DNA of 64,000 nt from an uncultured Acetobacterium sp. (lineage in GTDB: Bacteria > Bacillota > Clostridia > Eubacteriales > Eubacteriaceae), in NCBI RefSeq assembly GCF_963664135.1, contig NZ_OY760905.1, positions 2,630,736 through 2,694,735 on the forward strand. The letters are read 5' to 3'. Made by a program: the position numbers and the translations under genes. The first letter of the stretch is position 1, and every line of letters begins with the position of its first letter. Under the pieces are notes generated by a model. The model saw only the letters and a list, made by a program, of their open reading frames with translations, was not told the origin of the DNA and did no database searches. Shown here piece by piece: positions 26,976 to 35,048 of this stretch.

Positions 26976-27003
26976 CCAAAATCGTTTGGAAAGGAGGAAG
27001 AAC

Positions 27004-27276
27004 ATGAGTATTGATGGTGCAAAAGCATTAGCCGCAAAAGTATTAACCGATGAGGCGTTGGCAAAACAACTAGATGATGCTAAAACAGAAGCAGAATTTG
27101 ATGCAGTTGTTGCAAAATTGGGTTACAGCTGTACAGCAGTTGAATTTGATGCTGCTTTTAAAGAAGCACAGGCCAAACAACCAATCAGTGATGATCAATT
27201 GGATCAGGCTGCCGGTGGTTTAAGTATTGTAGGCGTGGATTACGCATTTACAGCAACACAAACAGCTAGAGCTTAG
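27004..27276 (+). CDS. Nif11-like RiPP precursor peptide
   Basis: A 90-residue acidic peptide. Residues 1-72 form a Nif11-like leader: a helical start with AKVLTDEALAKQLDDA, then EFDAVVAKLGY, and an ending ISDDQLDQAAGG, the classic double-glycine cleavage site. The predicted core, residues 73-90, is LSIVGVDYAFTATQTARA. It has no Cys, so lanthionine, sactionine or ranthionine rings are excluded; Val, Ile, Thr, Gln and aromatic residues are available for carbon modification. The ATG at 27004 follows AAAGGAGG (26990-26997), the strongest ribosome-binding site in the cluster, so high expression is expected. Genes for radical SAM enzymes flank it on both sides. One precursor only was found. Confidence 0.85.
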   Translation: MSIDGAKALAAKVLTDEALAKQLDDAKTEAEFDAVVAKLGYSCTAVEFDAAFKEAQAKQPISDDQLDQAAGGLSIVGVDYAFTATQTARA

Positions 27277-27284
27277 TAAGCGAA

Positions 27285-27335
27285 GAAGGGGATTTTTCCC
27301 CTTCGAAGTACTGACTGGATGGTCCAAAGTCAGTA
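27285..27335 (+). promoter_or_regulatory. Two stem-loops after the precursor gene
   Basis: Stem 1: GAAGGGGA (27285-27292) with TCCCCTTC (27297-27304), loop TTTT. Stem 2: TACTGACT (27309-27316) with AGTCAGTA (27328-27335). Neither has a U-tract after it. Placed between the precursor and the next enzyme gene, they may stabilise the precursor message or limit read-through. Confidence 0.55.
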
Positions 27336-27356
27336 GTTCAAAGGGGGATATAGAAG

Positions 27357-29108
27357 ATGGAACTATTATTGATTAAATCACACCGCTATGTCAGCGGTTA
27401 TATTCCCGGCAGCAATCTGGGAATGAATATCCTGACCCAATTATTAACAAAAAAAGGCTATCAGGTCGAGATGTTTCAAGGCTATGCCAAAGAAGCCATG
27501 GATTATGTCAAGGCACTGATGGAGAAAGAAGATCAGCCGAAAATCATCGGTTTTTATTGTGATTTTAACAATATTCACTGGGTTAAGACTTTTTCAAAAG
27601 AAGTAAAGAAGCAGTATCCGGAGCTTATTTTATTGGCGGGAGGCCCTCAAACTGCCGGGATGGATGCCGATTTTTTAAAAGAAACAGCGATCGCAGCGGC
27701 CTGTATCGGTGAGGGTGAGGAAACCATTTTGGAACTGATGGATTTTTTTATCGAAAAAAAAGGAGCGCTCAACGATATCCAAGGGATTATTTTCCGGGAT
27801 GAAGACGGAAAACTGGTGGAAACCGAACCAAGAAAGCCACCGGAAGATTTGGATGATATTCCCTGGCCGGATATAACTCTGACCAACGATTATAAATATT
27901 ACGGACTGCTGCCGATCTTAACCGGACGAGGCTGTCCTTTTGGCTGTACCTTTTGCTATGAAGGTGCCAATGCTAAACGGGTTCGCCGTCACTCGGTGCC
28001 TTCGTTGATGGCGGAAATCAGAACGAACTTTAAACGGAACCCAGCCATCAATTACATTAATTTTCTCGATGACACCTTTACCCTGGATCATAAACGCGTT
28101 GATCAGATTTGTGAAGAAGTCAACAAAATCAGGGCAGATTATGATTTTGTCTGGTTTGCCAGCGCCCATATTTCAACCATTGACAAGCATCGGGAGATGG
28201 CCAGGAATCTGGCGGATGCCGGTCTTAAAAAGATTTTTTTTGGATTGGAATCCGGCAGTGATCAGGTTTTAAAAAGTTATAATAAAAAAATAACGCGAAA
28301 AATGGCCGTGGATGTCATTGATCATTGCGTGGAATCGGGAATTCATGGCATTTCCGGCAATATTATTATTGGTGGGCCCCATGAAACGAGGGACACCATT
28401 CAAGAATCAGAAGACTTGATTATGGAACTGCTCCATAATGCCCCTGGTCAGTTCGAAACCGCTTATTTTTCATTTTTACCTTATCCCAAGACCCCCATTA
28501 CCCTTAATCCCGAAAAATTCGGTATGGAAATTTATGAGGATCTGATTGATTGCTGTAATGAGGATATTCCCCTTTCTCGAACCCAAGCACTGGATTTTAC
28601 CGATCTGATCAATATTCGGCTCCAGGCCAATAAACGACTGCAGAATGAAATGCGCAAAATTTATTTTGACGGAAAAATTCCCGAAGCGGTTATTCTGGAT
28701 TCTTACCGACTCGGCCGCCAATACGGGGTATTTACCCGTTGGAATGATTATGTCTATAAAAATATTCCGATTGATGATGCTTACTGGAAAATGCGGGCCT
28801 CGGATGAGTATGTTATCAATGCTCAACTGGGGAGAAATGATGAAGATGCGCTTATCCATCGAACCTTCGAATTATGGTTATATACCGATGTTACGGCCGA
28901 AAAACCGCAGATATTTGATCAAACGCTGGATGAAATCGACTATACCCTCTTAAAACTCTGCAACGGACGATTATCGAAAAAAGAAGTGCTGCAGCAGGCC
29001 AGAAAAAATCTGGATCCCCAGGAAAAGAACCCGGATTTTTATGGTGAGGCAGCCCAATCCCTGAATAAAATGGAGGGGAATAAGTGGATTTTATATCGGA
29101 AACCATAA
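27357..29108 (+). CDS. B12-binding radical SAM protein (RiPP maturase)
   Basis: A 583-residue protein with a B12-binding domain (about 1-150), the radical SAM cluster C193, C197, C200 in CPFGCTFC followed by YEGAN, and a shorter C-terminal winged-helix-like segment (LDEIDYTLLKLCNGRLSKKE). Its core is most similar by eye to module 1 of the 1200-residue protein (shared YEGAN, DDTFTLD and HDFVWFA/YDFVWFA stretches). AAAGGGGGA precedes the ATG. The last 25 bases overlap the next gene. Predicted to modify the peptide at 27004. Confidence 0.85.
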   Translation: MELLLIKSHRYVSGYIPGSNLGMNILTQLLTKKGYQVEMFQGYAKEAMDYVKALMEKEDQPKIIGFYCDFNNIHWVKTFSKEVKKQYPELILLAGGPQTAGMDADFLKETAIAAACIGEGEETILELMDFFIEKKGALNDIQGIIFRDEDGKLVETEPRKPPEDLDDIPWPDITLTNDYKYYGLLPILTGRGCPFGCTFCYEGANAKRVRRHSVPSLMAEIRTNFKRNPAINYINFLDDTFTLDHKRVDQICEEVNKIRADYDFVWFASAHISTIDKHREMARNLADAGLKKIFFGLESGSDQVLKSYNKKITRKMAVDVIDHCVESGIHGISGNIIIGGPHETRDTIQESEDLIMELLHNAPGQFETAYFSFLPYPKTPITLNPEKFGMEIYEDLIDCCNEDIPLSRTQALDFTDLINIRLQANKRLQNEMRKIYFDGKIPEAVILDSYRLGRQYGVFTRWNDYVYKNIPIDDAYWKMRASDEYVINAQLGRNDEDALIHRTFELWLYTDVTAEKPQIFDQTLDEIDYTLLKLCNGRLSKKEVLQQARKNLDPQEKNPDFYGEAAQSLNKMEGNKWILYRKP

Positions 29109-30787
29109 CCAGTAAACCAAAGGTTTTACTGGTTTATACGCAGCGCATGGTCCGGGGACGGACCTTTGAAATGATCGAAAATCTGGGGATCTTAACCCTG
29201 GCCGCCCAACTCAATGCCAATGGTTTTGAGGCAATCGCCTATACCGGGATCAGCACTGATGCGGTGAAAACCATTAAAAAAATGAAAGACGACTTATTTG
29301 CGGTCTGTTTTTACTGTGATTTTGATAATCGTGCAGTGGTTGCAGCCATTATCCACTATTTAAAAAGAAAAAATGACTTTTATGTGGTGCTGGGAGGCCC
29401 TCAAACCTTGCATATGACCAGTGCAGATTTGAAGACCTTTGGAGCTGATGCGATTATCAAAGGCGAAGGGGAAGAAACACTGTTATCCTGGTTAAATGCC
29501 AAGGTCAGGGGAGCAGAGGTTTTTGTTCAGGGCGAAATCCGGCCTGATCAAAACGCCGATTACGTTTATCTGGAAGATTTCTCAAAATACGAATTGCCTC
29601 GAAATGAAGATGTGTTTAATTACCAGGAACGACCACTGTTGTCGGTGATTACCGCCCGGGGCTGTCCCTATCGCTGCGCTTTTTGCTTTGAGGGCGGGAA
29701 TTCCAAGAATTTGAGAATGCGCTCGGCTGAAGAAGTACTAAACGAAATCGAAATGCGCATAAAAAACAGTCAGCGTCCCCGTTACCTGTTTTTTTGTGAT
29801 GATACCTTTACCACCAACCCAGTGCGATTGAAAAAGATTTTGTCCGGACTCCGAACCCTTCGGAAAAATCATGACTTTGTCTGGTTTTGCGAAGGACATC
29901 CCGGTTTTTTGGTAAAGCATCCCGAACTGATCCGCGAAATGATTGACAGCGGGATGGTCCGAATGCAGATCGGGATGGAGTCAGGGGTGGAAGCGATACT
30001 AAAGGCCTATGGAAAACAGGCCAGACCAGAGGACATCCAAAAAGTGGTGGAAATCTGTTATGCCGAAGGATTGCCCCAGTTAACCGGAAATTATATTATC
30101 GGTGGAGCCTTCGAAACAGCAAAAACGCTTCAGGAAACCACCGAAAAAGTCCTGGAACTCCTGGACTTAGCTCCAGGAATGTTGGATTTATCAACAACCT
30201 TTATGATGCCTCTGCCTGGAACGCAGATCTACAATCACCCGGAAACCTTTGGGATTGTTCTGGAAGATCGGGAATGTCTTACCAACCTGGAGGACTTCCC
30301 TGTGAACCATACCCAGGAACTGTCTCTGCCGGAAATCTGTATGGGTCGCTCCCGTTTTATTACTGCGGTTTCCAATAAAATGAAAGACCAGTATGAAAAA
30401 GGTTTGATTCCCAAAGAACGGATCAGAGCAGACTTTGACCTGGCTTTTAACTATGGCATTGCCGCTGGTTACCTTAAGTTTATTTATGCCAAAGACCCGT
30501 TAATGGTAGCATATTACAAAAAGCTGATTGAATACAAGGGCGTTTTGAAAGAATGGCACGAACTCACTGAGGCAGAAAAAAATAGCTGGGTTATCCACAA
30601 AATTCCAGATTTTTCAATGCTGGATCTGGATTCGCTCAGCCAAACCGAAATTGACATGCTCAGCTATTCCGGAAGATTTACCACCACCGAAATGGCAGAA
30701 AAACTGAAACTGCCTTTCGCGGAGATGAAAAACCTGCTGATAAAAATGAATGACAAGCATTTGATTTTGTTTTCAGCATTTATTTAG
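29084..30787 (+). CDS. B12-binding radical SAM protein (RiPP maturase)
   Basis: A 567-residue member of the same group: B12-binding domain (about 10-145), cluster cysteines C194, C198, C201 in CPYRCAFC followed by FEGGN, and a C-terminal segment SQTEIDMLSYSGRFTTTE. The start is GTG at 29084, within the end of the preceding gene, supported by GGAGGGGAA at 29072-29080. It closes the radical SAM block. Its exact chemistry is unknown. Confidence 0.84.
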   Translation: MDFISETITSKPKVLLVYTQRMVRGRTFEMIENLGILTLAAQLNANGFEAIAYTGISTDAVKTIKKMKDDLFAVCFYCDFDNRAVVAAIIHYLKRKNDFYVVLGGPQTLHMTSADLKTFGADAIIKGEGEETLLSWLNAKVRGAEVFVQGEIRPDQNADYVYLEDFSKYELPRNEDVFNYQERPLLSVITARGCPYRCAFCFEGGNSKNLRMRSAEEVLNEIEMRIKNSQRPRYLFFCDDTFTTNPVRLKKILSGLRTLRKNHDFVWFCEGHPGFLVKHPELIREMIDSGMVRMQIGMESGVEAILKAYGKQARPEDIQKVVEICYAEGLPQLTGNYIIGGAFETAKTLQETTEKVLELLDLAPGMLDLSTTFMMPLPGTQIYNHPETFGIVLEDRECLTNLEDFPVNHTQELSLPEICMGRSRFITAVSNKMKDQYEKGLIPKERIRADFDLAFNYGIAAGYLKFIYAKDPLMVAYYKKLIEYKGVLKEWHELTEAEKNSWVIHKIPDFSMLDLDSLSQTEIDMLSYSGRFTTTEMAEKLKLPFAEMKNLLIKMNDKHLILFSAFI

Positions 30788-30856
30788 TTTAAGCTTATCG
30801 GTAAGATCACGGCACTTTTGCAATTACCGGATTACCTAAAACGTAAGGAGAGCGTT

Positions 30857-32002
30857 ATGAAAAAAAATCGGATGATCGTATCCATCCTCGCTATATTCGT
30901 CATCAGCAGTGTGCTTTGTTTTGGTTGTACCGCCAAAACTACTAAAACAAGCACCCTGTCAGTGGATGTGGTTTATCCATTTTCCGAAGATTATAGCGCT
31001 TCTTTCAAAAATGGAATCGAACTGGCCGCCAAAGAAATCAATGATCAGGGTGGTATTCTAAATCAGGCTATTGAAATCAATTATAATGATGACGGCAATA
31101 ATACCAATACAGCAGTGGAAGTAGCGACCATGATCGCAGAAAAACAGGGCTTTCCGATTGTCATTGGTCATCGCAGCACCGACGATGTGCTGAAGGTGGC
31201 CAGTATTTATAATCAGAATAATAAGCTGTTGTTTGCGCCCATTATTGCCAGTTCAAAGGTAAGTCTGGGAGAAAACGAAGGGGCTTATCTCTGCGCCCCG
31301 TCCGATGACAAAATGGCTGCGGAAATGGTTCAAAGCATGACGGCTCAGGGAATCACCAAGATTGCCATGGTTCATACTGCCAGTAATACCTATGGCAAAG
31401 ACTATATTCAAAAGGTTGAAGAACACGCCAAACAGGCAGGCATTGAAATTGTGGATGCAGTTTCTTACCTACCAAACCTCGATTATTTCCGCTATTATGT
31501 GAAAAAATGGGACAGTCTGGGAGCCCAGGCAATCGTCACTGCCTGTGTCGGAAATGATATCACGACGCTTTATGACTATCTGGAAAAAACTGGCAACACC
31601 CGGCCGATTTTTGCCACGTATGATATTGAAGTCCAGCCCTATGTCATTTCCCAGAGCATGAAAAGCCTGACCCAGGTAACCAGTTATTTTAACAGTACGG
31701 CCACAGTTGGTTCAGAAGCAGGATTCATTCAGGCATATCAGAAGGCCTATGGGATGGCTCCGGATTTACCGGCAGCCCAGGCCTATGTCTCCATGCATCT
31801 GGCCGCCGATGCAGCGAACAAGGCCCAGAGCCTGGAGGCGGAGGTCCTCAAAAAAGTGCTGGCCGAAAACAGTTTTGATAGTATTTATGGCAGTTTGAAT
31901 TTTGATAAACGGCTGATCAACGGGATTCCGGTATTTCAGAAGATCTATGTGAATAACCAGCTGGTACCTAAGGATAATCCGACTGGGGGAGGACAAAGCT
32001 AG
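30857..32002 (+). CDS. Amino-acid-type ABC substrate-binding lipoprotein (orphan)
   Basis: A roughly 381-residue periplasmic-binding-protein fold of the Leu/Ile/Val (Peripla_BP_6) type: FKNGIELAAKEINDQGGI, then IVIGHRSTDDV and TYGKDYIQ. The N-terminus is a signal sequence ending in an imperfect lipobox (LCFGC), so it is probably a surface lipoprotein. The ATG at 30857 follows AAGGAGAG. No matching permease lies nearby; instead it sits between the RiPP enzymes and the RiPP exporter. It may bind the exported peptide, a cue, or act in immunity; these are inferences. Confidence 0.82.
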   Translation: MKKNRMIVSILAIFVISSVLCFGCTAKTTKTSTLSVDVVYPFSEDYSASFKNGIELAAKEINDQGGILNQAIEINYNDDGNNTNTAVEVATMIAEKQGFPIVIGHRSTDDVLKVASIYNQNNKLLFAPIIASSKVSLGENEGAYLCAPSDDKMAAEMVQSMTAQGITKIAMVHTASNTYGKDYIQKVEEHAKQAGIEIVDAVSYLPNLDYFRYYVKKWDSLGAQAIVTACVGNDITTLYDYLEKTGNTRPIFATYDIEVQPYVISQSMKSLTQVTSYFNSTATVGSEAGFIQAYQKAYGMAPDLPAAQAYVSMHLAADAANKAQSLEAEVLKKVLAENSFDSIYGSLNFDKRLINGIPVFQKIYVNNQLVPKDNPTGGGQS

Positions 32003-32826
32003 TGAATAAATCCATTTTTCAGAATAAAGATGATAAAAGTACCAAAAAAAATGAACATTCAGCTTTGATGACCGTCATCGGTCCCGGGAATCTGCTAATT
32101 TTATTGGGCATTACCATTTTCCTCGTCTGTGTCATTGTTTTTTCAGTGACCGTGCCCATTAATATGACAACAACTCTGGATGCCGTAGTATCCTATGGCG
32201 AGGGAAATGTTGATGTCGTTGTTGAAAATGAGGGCATTCTGTCTCAAGTCGCCGTTTCCAATGGTGATTACGTCCAACGAGGTGATTTACTGGGAGTGAT
32301 CACCACCGAAGCCACCGCAACTCCGATCTCAAATGGGGCAGTTCTCACCGATCAGCAGAAGAGTATGGTCAAACGGCAAACCATGATTGTCGCTCCGGAA
32401 AACGGTGTGATTTCGGGACTGAACTATCAGGATGGCGCATATTTGGCGAAAAACAGTACCTTTTGCCAAATTGCCAAAAGAGAAAATAAAGATACCACGG
32501 TGGTGGTTCAAGCCTATTCCAACTACGAAGGGGCGATCAATATTAAACAGGGGGACAAGGTTTTTGTGGCCCTGGAATCGGTGAACAGTGATAAGTATGG
32601 CTATTTAAGAGGGGTGGTTCGAAGTGTCCAGCTGAGTGGCTTATCTCAGGATGAAACAAGTCCCGTTGAGATGCTGATTATTATTGATCCCAAGGTTGAT
32701 GCTCAGGGGAATTATGTCTGGACCAAGGAAAACAATGGCTTCACCGGAGAAATCACGGCGGGGACATCTGGCAGTGCAACCATTTTTACCGATAAGTTAT
32801 ATCTCATTGACTTGATTATCTCCTAG
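32002..32826 (+). CDS. HlyD-like export adaptor (NHLM type)
   Basis: A 274-residue adaptor with one membrane segment near residues 30-50 (NLLILLGITIFLVCVIVF) and a biotinyl/lipoyl-like half motif (VAVSNGDYVQRGDLLGVIT). A shortened coil and a second half motif (IVAPENGVISGLNYQDGAYL) follow. It resembles the HlyD-family component of NHLM bacteriocin export systems. Its GTG start overlaps the stop of the lipoprotein gene by one base, so the two are translationally coupled. It probably links the two ABC transporters below to the cell surface. Confidence 0.8.
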   Translation: MNKSIFQNKDDKSTKKNEHSALMTVIGPGNLLILLGITIFLVCVIVFSVTVPINMTTTLDAVVSYGEGNVDVVVENEGILSQVAVSNGDYVQRGDLLGVITTEATATPISNGAVLTDQQKSMVKRQTMIVAPENGVISGLNYQDGAYLAKNSTFCQIAKRENKDTTVVVQAYSNYEGAINIKQGDKVFVALESVNSDKYGYLRGVVRSVQLSGLSQDETSPVEMLIIIDPKVDAQGNYVWTKENNGFTGEITAGTSGSATIFTDKLYLIDLIIS

Positions 32827-32842
32827 AAAGGCGGAAAGACTC

Positions 32843-35044
32843 ATGACGAAACCAGAAACCGAAAAAAGTCAGGATGAGAAAATAAAACTGCCTAAAATAG
32901 TCAAGGTACCCGTCGTTCTTCAGATGGAAGCAGTGGAATGTGGGGTAGCCTCACTCTCCATGGTGTTAGCCTATTATGGTCGCTTTGAAACCTTGGAGAC
33001 GTTACGTATCGATTGCGGTGTTTCCCGAGATGGGGTAAAAGCCGGAAACATTGCCAGAACGGCCAGACTTTATGGTCTGGAATCACAGGGGTTTGTCTGC
33101 ACCGTCGATAAGCTAAAGGAAATGGAAATGCCGGTGATTATCCACTGGGATTTCAGTCATTTTGTCGTTCTTGAAGGATTTAAAAATAATAAGGTTCATT
33201 TATGTGATCCCGCTTCAGGACAGCGGGTGATTACCGAAGAAGAGCTGGGCGCCATGTTTACCGGGGTGGTTATTGAATCACGGCCGGGTCCGGCGTTCAA
33301 AAAAGTCGGTGAAAAACCGGATGTCTGGAAGGCTCTGTTTAAACGACTTTCTCAAACTGGCATGTCCCCCTTGATCTACGCCCTGATTCTGGGTGTTTTG
33401 TTAGTTATCCCGGGACTGGTTATTGCCAATTATTCGAAAATATTTGTGGATTATTATTTAAATAATACTGAAAAATTTGATATCTTGATTTTTATTTTCA
33501 TTCTGTTAAATACCGTAATCCTCCAGGCTATTCTCAATTGGCTGAAAGAAAATGCGCTGGTGAGAATGGAGAATTATATCGCGATTGACAGTGCTGGAAC
33601 CTATCTGCGCCATGTCCTCCGATTGCCGGTGGAGTTTTTCAATCAGCGACAATCCGGGGACATCAACAGCCGGATGCAAAGCATTAATACAGTAGCAACT
33701 GCCTTATCCAGCAATCTCGCACGAATCCTGGTCAATCTGGTGACGGCGTTACTATATTTAATCCTGCTTTTTCAATATAATGTTATCTTGACCCTGATCG
33801 GAATTGTGATTACTGGAATTAATATTTTTCTGCTCCAGTATACTGCCAAAAAGAATGCCGACAACAACCGGGTATTACTTCAATACCAGGGGAAATCGAT
33901 TGGCTGGATTATGGTGAATTTGAAATCCATTGAAACCATCAAGTCCATTGGCGAAGAAGATAATTTTTTTACCCGCATCGCCGGACTCAGTGCCGAAACC
34001 TTGGCAGTGGAACAGCGGATGGGCCGGATGGAAGCGGTGATCTCAGTGCTGCCGACTCTGTTAACCAGTGTTTTAACGGCTTTGATCTTTATGATGGGCA
34101 GTGAATACGTCTTAATGGGAACCATGACCATCGGGACCTTTGTCGCCTTTAATACCTTGATGACAGGCTTTACCCAGCCAATGAGCGAACTGGTCAGTAC
34201 CAGCGCCGCCTTACAAGGGATGATTGCTGACATTCAGCGACTGGACGATGTCGAGAAATATCCCGAAGATGTAGCCCTGGAATCAGAAAAGCTATCGCTA
34301 GAAGGGTTTGACTGTGATCAATTGGAAGGCGAAATCGAAATCAAGGAGCTGACTTTTGGCTATAATCGACTCTCAGATCCGATTATTCAGGGTTTAAACC
34401 TGAAACTGCGAGCCGGCGGATCAATTGCCCTGGTGGGTTCATCAGGCAGTGGTAAATCAACCATTGCAAAAATGATTACGACCCTTTATCAGCCCTGGAG
34501 CGGTGAAATCCGGATTGACGGGATCGATATTAAAGCGATTCCCGCTGAGCTGCGGTACAATACCATGAGCTCGGTGGATCAGGAAATTGTGATGTATTCG
34601 GCATCGGTACTTGATAACATTACCATGTGGGATGAAACCATTTCAGTGGAGGATGTCATCCAGGCCACCAAAGATGCTTGTATTTATGAGGATATTCTGG
34701 CTCTGCCCAATGCCTTTGATCATGTGCTTAGTGAAGGCGGAAAAAACTTAAGTGGTGGTCAGCGCCAACGGCTGGAAATCGCCCGGGCGCTTTGTAAAAA
34801 TCCCAAAATACTGGTGATGGATGAAGCCACCAGTGCCCTGGATACAGCTACCGAAGCCGAGGTCAGTGAAAACATCAAACGCCGAGGAATCAGCACCATT
34901 CTGGTTGCACATCGCTTATCCACCATTCGTGATTGTGATGAAATCATTGTCTTAAATTGTGGAACGGTAGCGGAACGGGGAACCCATGACGAATTAATGG
35001 CTGTAGGTGGTGAGTATGCAAATCTCATTAGAACTGAGGGATAG
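32843..35044 (+). CDS. C39-peptidase ABC transporter (leader cleavage and export, NHLM type)
   Basis: A 733-residue exporter. Residues about 20-150 are a C39 peptidase with catalytic C33 in ECGVASL, His in SHFVVLEG and Asp in CDPAS. Then come six membrane helices and an ATPase with Walker A GSSGSGKST (K538), signature LSGGQRQRL, Walker B ILVMDEATSALD and H-loop VAHRLST. C39 domains cut after double glycine, matching the AAGG of the precursor. The 17-base gap to the HlyD gene carries AAAGGCGGA. This fits the peptidase/ATPase subunit of NHLM bacteriocin systems. Confidence 0.9.
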   Translation: MTKPETEKSQDEKIKLPKIVKVPVVLQMEAVECGVASLSMVLAYYGRFETLETLRIDCGVSRDGVKAGNIARTARLYGLESQGFVCTVDKLKEMEMPVIIHWDFSHFVVLEGFKNNKVHLCDPASGQRVITEEELGAMFTGVVIESRPGPAFKKVGEKPDVWKALFKRLSQTGMSPLIYALILGVLLVIPGLVIANYSKIFVDYYLNNTEKFDILIFIFILLNTVILQAILNWLKENALVRMENYIAIDSAGTYLRHVLRLPVEFFNQRQSGDINSRMQSINTVATALSSNLARILVNLVTALLYLILLFQYNVILTLIGIVITGINIFLLQYTAKKNADNNRVLLQYQGKSIGWIMVNLKSIETIKSIGEEDNFFTRIAGLSAETLAVEQRMGRMEAVISVLPTLLTSVLTALIFMMGSEYVLMGTMTIGTFVAFNTLMTGFTQPMSELVSTSAALQGMIADIQRLDDVEKYPEDVALESEKLSLEGFDCDQLEGEIEIKELTFGYNRLSDPIIQGLNLKLRAGGSIALVGSSGSGKSTIAKMITTLYQPWSGEIRIDGIDIKAIPAELRYNTMSSVDQEIVMYSASVLDNITMWDETISVEDVIQATKDACIYEDILALPNAFDHVLSEGGKNLSGGQRQRLEIARALCKNPKILVMDEATSALDTATEAEVSENIKRRGISTILVAHRLSTIRDCDEIIVLNCGTVAERGTHDELMAVGGEYANLIRTEG

Positions 35045-35048
35045 ATAA

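Noticed and set aside
21645..30787. Sactipeptide or ranthipeptide interpretation of the radical SAM block
   Set aside because: The core peptide has no Cys and none of the radical SAM proteins has a SPASM-type cysteine set; they carry B12-binding domains instead.
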